A DNA stretch of 19,404 nucleotides from an uncultured Solirubrobacterales bacterium. GTDB taxonomy: Bacteria > Actinomycetota > Thermoleophilia > Solirubrobacterales > Solirubrobacteraceae. The position numbers and the translations under genes are program-made. The stretch spans positions 1 through 19,404 of the forward strand of contig CALJKH010000176.1 in the NCBI GenBank assembly GCA_937973575.1, written 5' to 3'. How positions within the stretch are numbered: the first letter of the stretch is position 1; every line of letters starts with the position of its first letter. The notes beneath the pieces are model-generated. The model had not been told where the DNA came from. It did not search any database and was given only the letters and a program-made list of their open reading frames with translations. Shown here one piece after another: positions 7,695 through 13,427 of this stretch.

Positions 7695-8923
7695 GCTGTC
7701 ACCTCGACACGCTCGAGCTGCTCAAAGGCCTCGAACTGCGGTGCAACTGTCTCGAAGGAGATGCTGTCTGAGATTGCGTCCGGGGTCTTGAGTCCATCAC
7801 CAGTGATGGCAGCGACAACCGACTCGCCTGGACCAAATGAGCCACGCTCAGCAAGCTTCTTAAGAACGGCGATAGTCACGCCGCCCGCTGTCTCCGTGAA
7901 CACGCCGGTTGTGCGGGCAAGAAGGCTGATTCCCTCTCGGATCTCATCGTCGGTGGCAGCCTCGATAGCGCCCCCAGTCCGACGCGCCAGCTCAAGGGCA
8001 AACGGTCCATCAGCAGGGTCACCAATTGCCAGCGAACGGGCAATTGTGTCTGGCTTCACAGGGCGGCAGAGGTCCTCGCCCTCGGCGAACGCGTTCGCCA
8101 CTGGAGCGCAACCGGCAGCCTGAGCTCCGTGCATTGACGGAAGCGGGCTGTCAACGAGGCCGATCTCACGCCACTCGTCGAATGCGCGACCAATCCGCGT
8201 GTGGAGAGAACCGCTTGCGACAGGGGCAACGAAGTGGTTGGGAAGCTTCCAACCGAGCTGCTCAGCAACCTCGTAGCCGAGTGTCTTCGACCCCTCTGCG
8301 TAGTAGGGACGCAGGTTGACGTTGACGAACGCCCAGTCACGCTCGTTCGCAATCTCAGAGCAGAGACGATTGACCTGATCGTAATTACCTTCGACGCCAA
8401 CCACACGAGCGCCGTGAATCGCGGTCGCCGTGATCTTCTCCTTCTCAAGGTCGGATGGAATGAAGACCCACGCTGGAACCCCAGCTGCGGCAGCATGCGC
8501 AGCTACTGCGTTGGCAAGGTTGCCGGTTGAGGCGCAGGCAAAGGTGTCGAACCCAAGCTCAAGAGCGCGGGCCAGAGCGATCGCAACCACGCGATCCTTG
8601 AAGGAGTGCGTCGGATTGGCTGTCTCTGACTTGATCCACAGTTCATCGATGCCAAGCTCCTTACCGAGGCGTTCTGCCTTGATAAGCGGAGTCATGCCGG
8701 TAGGCAGCGCTCCAACTGGCGGCTTCGAAACAGGAAGAAAGTCGGCATAGCGCCAAAGCGTGTTGGGGCCAGCCTGGATCCGCCTGCGCAACTCCTCTGG
8801 ATCACGACCGACGAAGGAATCGTATGAAACCTCGAGCGGCCCGAAACACCTCGAGCATGCGTAGAGAGCCTCTAGTGGGTACTCCTCTTGACATTCCTTG
8901 CACTTCAGTGACTTCGGCGGCAT
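7691..8923 (-). CDS. thrC: Threonine synthase-like PLP enzyme (ThrC family; candidate O-phosphohomoserine-dependent homocysteine synthase)
   Basis: A 410-residue fold-type II PLP enzyme. An N-terminal zinc-ribbon-like segment has two CxxC pairs (C8/C11, C23/C26). The PLP lysine is K109 in NPTHSFKDR, where most threonine synthases have Gly for the His. The phosphate-binding loop follows in CASTGNLANAV, then LRPYYAEGSKTLGYE and the C-terminal TGDGLKT. ATG at 8923 is preceded by GAAAGG with good spacing. The longer GTG frame from 9115 runs through a riboswitch and is rejected. The family converts O-phosphohomoserine to threonine. However, a SAM-I riboswitch upstream and an overlapping CysO-like carrier downstream fit methionine-branch use of the same substrate. 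I recall such ThrC-like enzymes reported from Streptomyces. The ThrC family call is sure, the product is open. Confidence 0.9.
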   Translation of the reverse strand: MPPKSLKCKECQEEYPLEALYACSRCFGPLEVSYDSFVGRDPEELRRRIQAGPNTLWRYADFLPVSKPPVGALPTGMTPLIKAERLGKELGIDELWIKSETANPTHSFKDRVVAIALARALELGFDTFACASTGNLANAVAAHAAAAGVPAWVFIPSDLEKEKITATAIHGARVVGVEGNYDQVNRLCSEIANERDWAFVNVNLRPYYAEGSKTLGYEVAEQLGWKLPNHFVAPVASGSLHTRIGRAFDEWREIGLVDSPLPSMHGAQAAGCAPVANAFAEGEDLCRPVKPDTIARSLAIGDPADGPFALELARRTGGAIEAATDDEIREGISLLARTTGVFTETAGGVTIAVLKKLAERGSFGPGESVVAAITGDGLKTPDAISDSISFETVAPQFEAFEQLERVEVTA

Positions 8924-8938
8924 ATTCGACCTTTCGTT

Positions 8939-8962
8939 TTCCGCCGGGGTGTGTGGGCGGAA
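8939..8962 (-). promoter_or_regulatory. Hairpin in the riboswitch expression platform, upstream of the thrC ribosome binding site
   Basis: On the minus strand TTCCGCC (8956-8962) and GGCGGAA (8939-8945) can form a perfect 7-base-pair stem with a 10-base loop. It lies between the SAM aptamer and the GAAAGG ribosome binding site. It has no following U-run, so it is not an intrinsic terminator. It could be part of a translational switch. A second copy of GGCGTT (8970-8975) could compete for the P2 3' strand AACGCC of the aptamer. The sequence is seen; the role is inferred. Confidence 0.5.
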
Positions 8963-8980
8963 GCGGTTGAACGCCTGCCT

Positions 8981-9081
8981 CACATCTCCCGAGTTAATTG
9001 ACTCGTTGGATTTGGCACCTTCCCCAACTTGGGGGGTTGCCGGCGTTTCATAGGGCCATTCCCTCAACGCCTCTTGATGTG
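8981..9081 (-). promoter_or_regulatory. SAM-I (S-box) riboswitch aptamer upstream of the thrC-like gene
   Basis: The minus strand holds the conserved SAM-I core in order: CAAGAGGCG, GAGGGAATGGCCCTATGAA, CGCCGGCAACC and GGTGCCAAATCC. The helices pair. P1 is CACATC (9076-9081) with GATGTG (8981-8986). P2 is GGCGTT (9066-9071) with AACGCC (9042-9047), plus an inner GGG/CCC. P3 is CCCC/GGGG around CAAGTT. P4 is GAGT/ACTC around CAATTA. A kink-turn-type asymmetric segment (GAGGGAATGG...TATGA) is present in P2. The aptamer starts about 12 bases after the predicted transcription start and ends 57 bases before the thrC ATG. High SAM would be expected to lower expression of the two-gene operon. Confidence 0.94.
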
Positions 9082-9099
9082 TACTGCTATGTGGGTGCA

Positions 9100-9129
9100 A
9101 CCCTAGCGCACTCACAGAGCGGAATGCAA
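9100..9129 (-). promoter_or_regulatory. Promoter for the SAM riboswitch / thrC-like operon
   Basis: On the minus strand a -35-like TTGCAT (9124-9129) is separated by 18 bases from a -10-like TAGGGT (9100-9105). Transcription would start around 9093, placing the aptamer P1 helix just downstream. The -10 agrees with the actinobacterial TANNNT pattern. The position relative to the riboswitch makes this a good candidate. Confidence 0.6.
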
Positions 9130-9149
9130 GTCCATGAAAAAAATTGCAT
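9124..9149. repeat. Inverted repeat ATGCAA-N14-TTGCAT in the thrC/corA divergent region
   Basis: ATGCAA at 9124-9129 and TTGCAT at 9144-9149 form a perfect 6-base inverted repeat around an A7 run (9137-9143). The left arm is also the proposed -35 of the thrC promoter. It may be an operator, a pair of divergent -35 boxes, or chance. No well-spaced -10 box follows the right arm: TAGCAT at 9176-9181 is 26 bases away. Confidence 0.35.
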
Positions 9150-9198
9150 CAAGTCGCCTAATTAGCGTTCCCGGCTAGCATCTAATTCATGGACGCCG

Positions 9199-10230
9199 TT
9201 GAAACAATTTTGGCCGAGGAGCCTCCTAGTCCGGATGCCGAGCCTTCCGAAGCCACGCCTCCGTCGCACAGGTCGCATCAACGGCCCGGTAGTCCCTGCT
9301 CAAGAGCCTGAGCGTCTTCACGTAGAGGAGCTCGAACTAAACGGGCTCCGCTGGATCAATATTGAGCGTCCCCGCACAACTGATCGGAGTTGGCTCCAGG
9401 ATCGTTTCGACTTCCACCCTCTCGCTTATGAGGACATCTTTAGCCGTAACCAGCGAGCCAAGATCGACGAGTACGACGACCACCTCTTCGCGATCCTCCA
9501 CTTCCCACGGTTTGACGCTGAGAGCGGGCGGCTCGGCTCCGCAGAGTTGGATGTGTTTGTCGGACCTGGCTATCTGATCACCATCCCCAACGATCCAATC
9601 GATCCCCTCTCCTACCTTTTCGAGCGTTGCCGTCAAAGCGAGGAAGTACGGGCCGACCTCTTCTCCCGTGGCCCCGGATATCTCCTCTACCGCGTCACCG
9701 ACGCATGTGTCGACGCAGGCTTCCCAATGCTCCGAAAGATTGGTGCCAAGCTGGAGCACCTCGAGGAAGAGATCTTCGCTGGTCGGTCAAGCGAAGCAGT
9801 TCGGGACATCTCCAACGCCAAGCAGGAGATCATCAACTTCCGCAAGGTTGTCAGACCTCAGCGCGTTGTCTTCAGAGATTTCGAGCGCTCACGCCACCCC
9901 CTTCTCGCCGATGAGCTTGAGGTCTACTTCGACGACCTTGAGGATGCATCCGAACGGATCTGGCAGATGCTCGAGGGCTACAAGGAAACTGTCGAGGCTC
10001 TTGAGGCCACGAACGAATCGGTCCTTTCCCACAGCCTTAACGATGTACTTCGAGTTCTCACGGTTTTGACAGTGATCTTCCTGCCTCCCACTCTCGTCGC
10101 AGGAATCATGGGGATGAACACTCATGTCCCAGGCCAGGGCACGATGGCAGGTTTCTTGGGGGCAATGGGCGTTGTCCTGATATTGCTTGTCGGAGCGCTC
10201 ACCTTCTTCAAGTCCCGACGCTGGCTCTAA
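9199..10230 (+). CDS. corA: CorA-family Mg2+/Co2+ channel (start uncertain)
   Basis: CorA is a pentameric inner-membrane channel for Mg2+/Co2+. The large soluble N-terminal domain (about residues 40-270, including HPLAYEDIFSRNQRAKIDEY and the long stalk helix ISNAKQEIINFRKVVRPQR) is followed by two membrane helices. The first ends in the diagnostic GMN signature (GIMGMNTHVPG) and the second (FLGAMGVVLILLVGALTFF) precedes a short basic tail. The longest frame starts with TTG at 9199; ATG at 9235 is in frame and more likely if the sequence is right. ATG at 9189 opens a different frame with an acidic N-terminus that ends at about 9311, hinting at a base indel (see findings). The stop is 26 bases before the lipid kinase start. 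Confidence 0.93.
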   Translation: MKQFWPRSLLVRMPSLPKPRLRRTGRINGPVVPAQEPERLHVEELELNGLRWINIERPRTTDRSWLQDRFDFHPLAYEDIFSRNQRAKIDEYDDHLFAILHFPRFDAESGRLGSAELDVFVGPGYLITIPNDPIDPLSYLFERCRQSEEVRADLFSRGPGYLLYRVTDACVDAGFPMLRKIGAKLEHLEEEIFAGRSSEAVRDISNAKQEIINFRKVVRPQRVVFRDFERSRHPLLADELEVYFDDLEDASERIWQMLEGYKETVEALEATNESVLSHSLNDVLRVLTVLTVIFLPPTLVAGIMGMNTHVPGQGTMAGFLGAMGVVLILLVGALTFFKSRRWL

Positions 10231-10256
10231 CGCCGTAGCCAGCCGCAGGTACGCTT

Positions 10257-11213
10257 GTGGTCATGGAGGGAAACGAGACAACCACAGGAGCGACCCAGTC
10301 TCACAAGCGGCGACTTCTCTTGGTGGTCAATCCCGTCGCGAGTTCGGTCAGCAGCCGGCTTACGAGCCTCGCAGTGTCTGCTCTTTCCTCAAGGTTTGAG
10401 GTCCACGAGGAAATAACTGACGGCCCCGGCCACGCCTCCCAACTAGCCAGCGAAGCTGCCGATCGAGGCATGGACGCAGTTGTCACCTTTGGCGGCGACG
10501 GTACGGCCAACGAGGCAGCTAACGGGCTGGCGCACAGCGATATCCCCCTCACCTGTCTCCCGGGCGGTTCGGCCAATGTCTACTGCGGGGTTATCGGCGC
10601 ACCACGCGACCTTGGTGGAGCCGTGCGGCATCTCCTGCAACGCGCGGATAGCTGGACCTCACGGTCGGTGGACGCTGGAACAGTTAATGGGCGGCGATTT
10701 CTTTTCACGAGCGGAGCAGGTCTCGACGCGAAGATTTTGGAAGGCGTGGACGCCCGCCCCGACCTCAAGCGCAGGTGGAGGCAGTGGTGGTTCGTTACGC
10801 ACGCTGCGCATGTGATGGCAAAGGAGTACGCGGTGTCCCCACCGCGTGTCCGCGTCCTTGGAACCAAAGATGTTGAGGGAATTGCAGTCGTCGTCCAGAA
10901 CGGGAGGCCCTGGACGTACTTCGGCCAGCGCCCCATGACGGTCTCCACTGAAGCTCACCTCGATGACGGCACTCTCGCGGCGACCGTCGTCGGCCACCCT
11001 CGGCCCTGGGACTACCTCCCCATTGGGTGGCGGATCTTCTCAGGCCGCGGAACTGAGGGTCACTCTCGCATTCGGTCGCTTGCGGCACCAGACTTCTGCA
11101 TTGAGCCAATTGACTCACCACTCATCGATGTTCATGTAGACGGAGACCACATCGGAGCCTTCGAGCGCGCTGAGTACTCAGTTATCCCGGGAGCTTTAAA
11201 TCTCCTAGGTTGA
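10257..11213 (+). CDS. Diacylglycerol kinase-family lipid kinase (YegS/DgkB type)
   Basis: This 318-residue protein belongs to the diacylglycerol/sphingosine kinase catalytic family that phosphorylates lipids with ATP. Seen are the N-terminal VVNPVAS strand-turn, the nucleotide motif VTFGGDGTANEAANGL near residue 80, and the following LPGGSANVYCGVIG block, all typical of DagK_cat. The C-terminal half has the beta-rich second domain with GAGLDAKI and VHVDGDHIG (phosphate/metal region). GTG at 10257 is preceded by GCAGG at a 7-8 base spacing; ATG at 10263 is the alternative. It probably shares a transcript with corA. It converges on rel with a 7-base gap. Confidence 0.88.
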   Translation: MVMEGNETTTGATQSHKRRLLLVVNPVASSVSSRLTSLAVSALSSRFEVHEEITDGPGHASQLASEAADRGMDAVVTFGGDGTANEAANGLAHSDIPLTCLPGGSANVYCGVIGAPRDLGGAVRHLLQRADSWTSRSVDAGTVNGRRFLFTSGAGLDAKILEGVDARPDLKRRWRQWWFVTHAAHVMAKEYAVSPPRVRVLGTKDVEGIAVVVQNGRPWTYFGQRPMTVSTEAHLDDGTLAATVVGHPRPWDYLPIGWRIFSGRGTEGHSRIRSLAAPDFCIEPIDSPLIDVHVDGDHIGAFERAEYSVIPGALNLLG

Positions 11214-11220
11214 GCTGCAG

Positions 11221-13395
11221 CTAAGAGCTGCTGGGAGTGACGCGTTGAGCGTCGAAGACCGAGTCAATCTGACGCAGCTTGCTGATCGTTGACTCCAGCG
11301 TGCGTGTGTCGGGAACCTCGATCACGAACGAGTTCCGAATCATTGGGTTCGCCGTGGTTACGCGGGCCTCGACAATGTTGATGCCGTTCTCAGCGAATGT
11401 TCGTGACAGATCCTCAAGGAGCCGGTGTCTGTCCCAGCCGTCCACCTGGATCTCAACCCTGAATGAGGTGTCAGCCTCCCCTTCCCACCGGACATTCGTA
11501 AACCGAGCCTCTTCCTTGCTCAGGGCCTTCACATTCGGACAGTCAGTGCGGTGAATGGTGATTCCGCGACCGAGCGAAACGTAGCCACATATCTCGTCGC
11601 CGGGAACAGGACGGCAGCACTTAGCCATTCGAAGCATGACGTCCTTGCCAACATCGGCAACAACGATTCCGTAACGACCTGCAGTGGCTGCAGGACGCTC
11701 CCGTCTACGACCCTCTCTAAGGAGCTCCTCTGCAGCACTCTCGTCCTTCTCGGCTGCATCACCTTCCTTCAGGCGCTGGAGAACCTTTTGAACAACTGTG
11801 GATGCCTGCACCTTCCCGGCGCCGATTGCTCGGTAGAGCTCATCCGCTCGACGGAATCCCAGCTCTCTAGTGACTTCCACAAGCAAGGACGAGCCAACAA
11901 TCCGCTGAGCAGGCAACCCCTCACGCTTAAGTGCGTCATTGAGCGAGTCGCGGCCTGTCTGCTCCGCGTCCTTACGATCCGCAGTTCTAAACCACGCCTT
12001 GATCTTGCTACGCGCCCGAGGGGTGCGAACGAGCGTTAACCAGTCGCGCGAGGGCCCCCGGTCGCGGCTTGAGGTCAATACCTCAACGATGTCTCCACTG
12101 GCGAGCTGATAGCTGAGCGGCACGATGCGCCCGTTGACCTTCGCCCCCACGCAGCGATGGCCAACATCCGTGTGGACGTCATAGGCGAAATCAAGTGGAG
12201 TCGCGCCTGCACGAAGTGACTTCACCTCACCCCGCGGAGTGAAGACGAACACCTCGTCCTCGTAAAGCTCGCCCTTAAGAGCTGAGAGGAAATCGCTCGA
12301 ATCGACGGACTCACCTTCGCTGGCGGCAACATCACCCAGCCAAGCAAGATTGTCGCCCTTAAAGTCACCCTTCTTGTAGCGCCAGTGGGCTGCTACTCCG
12401 AGCTCGGCGGTTTCATGCATCTCCGTGGTGCGGATCTGAATCTCTAGTGGCCGTCCCTCCGGACCAATCACAGACGTATGCAGCGACTGATACCGGTTCG
12501 TCTTGGGCATGGCGATGTAATCCTTGAAACGGCCAGGCAGGGGCTTCCAAAGTGCATGGACAGCACCGACCACCGAGTAGCAGTCCTTCACAGAATCGAC
12601 CACCACACGCATTGCCGTGAGGTCGTAGATCTCGTTGAACTCGCGGGCCTTCGTGGACATCTTCATGTAGATCGAGTAGAAGTGCTTGGCTCGGCCGGAG
12701 ATCTCAGCTTCGACGCCAAGAGCCTCCAGTTCACGACCGAGGATGCGTCCTGCCTCATCGACATAGGAGTCGCGCTCGTTGCGCTGCTGACTCACAAGCT
12801 CCTTGATCTCTTGGTACTTCCGCGGGTGGAGCGTCGCAAACGCCAAGTCTTCGAGCTCTAGCTTGACTGCGTGGATACCGAGCCTGTGAGCGATCGGTGC
12901 GTAGATGTCAAGGCTTTCCTTGGCTTTGTAGACCTGCTTCTGCTTGGGAAGTGATCCGACAGTCCGCATGTTGTGGAGTCGGTCGGCGAGCTTGATAAGG
13001 ATGACCCGAATATCGCGGGTCATGGCCACAATCATCTTCCGGTAGTTCTCAGCCTGTTGCTCATCCTTCGACTGGAAGCTCAGTCCAGTCAGCTTCGTTA
13101 CACCGTCGACGAGCTCAGCCACATCAGACCCAAACTTCTCGCTGATGTCCTCTAGCGTGACTGGAGTGTCCTCAACAGTGTCGTGAAGAACCGCAGCTTG
13201 GATCGCAACCACATCAAGCCCGAATCCTGCGCAGATCTCAGTAACGGCAAGCGGATGGTCAATGAATGGCTCGCCGGACAAACGGGCCTGTCCTTCATGT
13301 GCCTTGGTTGCGAATGCAACTGCTTCTTCGATGGCCCTTACGTTTTCTGGATCGACAGCTAGCTCCGGGCGCCAAGCCGCGAGGATCCTTGCCAC
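11221..13395 (-). CDS. relA: Bifunctional (p)ppGpp synthetase/hydrolase Rel
   Basis: A long RelA/SpoT homologue of 724 residues. Domains in order: HD hydrolase (about 30-180, with LHDTVEDTP), ppGpp synthetase (about 230-350, FNEIYDLTAMRV, RFKDYIAMPKTNRYQSLHT, EIQIRTTEMHETAE), TGS (about 395-455, VFVFTPRGEVKSL), helical region, a CC/zinc-finger-like segment (MAKCCRPVPGDEICGYVS) and C-terminal ACT. The intact HD motif together with RFKD (the RxKD type) argues for both synthesis and hydrolysis of the stringent-response alarmone. GTG at 13395 is the in-frame start. A better-placed Shine-Dalgarno (13416-13420) serves an out-of-frame ATG at 13409. The gene follows recJ, whose stop is at 13428. Confidence 0.96.
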   Translation of the reverse strand: MARILAAWRPELAVDPENVRAIEEAVAFATKAHEGQARLSGEPFIDHPLAVTEICAGFGLDVVAIQAAVLHDTVEDTPVTLEDISEKFGSDVAELVDGVTKLTGLSFQSKDEQQAENYRKMIVAMTRDIRVILIKLADRLHNMRTVGSLPKQKQVYKAKESLDIYAPIAHRLGIHAVKLELEDLAFATLHPRKYQEIKELVSQQRNERDSYVDEAGRILGRELEALGVEAEISGRAKHFYSIYMKMSTKAREFNEIYDLTAMRVVVDSVKDCYSVVGAVHALWKPLPGRFKDYIAMPKTNRYQSLHTSVIGPEGRPLEIQIRTTEMHETAELGVAAHWRYKKGDFKGDNLAWLGDVAASEGESVDSSDFLSALKGELYEDEVFVFTPRGEVKSLRAGATPLDFAYDVHTDVGHRCVGAKVNGRIVPLSYQLASGDIVEVLTSSRDRGPSRDWLTLVRTPRARSKIKAWFRTADRKDAEQTGRDSLNDALKREGLPAQRIVGSSLLVEVTRELGFRRADELYRAIGAGKVQASTVVQKVLQRLKEGDAAEKDESAAEELLREGRRRERPAATAGRYGIVVADVGKDVMLRMAKCCRPVPGDEICGYVSLGRGITIHRTDCPNVKALSKEEARFTNVRWEGEADTSFRVEIQVDGWDRHRLLEDLSRTFAENGINIVEARVTTANPMIRNSFVIEVPDTRTLESTISKLRQIDSVFDAQRVTPSSS

Positions 13396-13427
13396 CGGGG
13401 TGGCGGCATCCGAAGCTCCTGCAGTAC

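Noticed and set aside
8924..9115. An N-terminal extension of the threonine-synthase frame from GTG at 9115
   Set aside because: This stretch folds as the SAM-I riboswitch and its platform. ATG at 8923 has a clear GAAAGG upstream and begins a normal family N-terminus.
11205..11235. Palindrome AGCTGCAGCT at the convergent lipid kinase / rel junction as a terminator
   Set aside because: It is a short palindrome with no loop or T-run and overlaps the coding ends, so it is probably chance.
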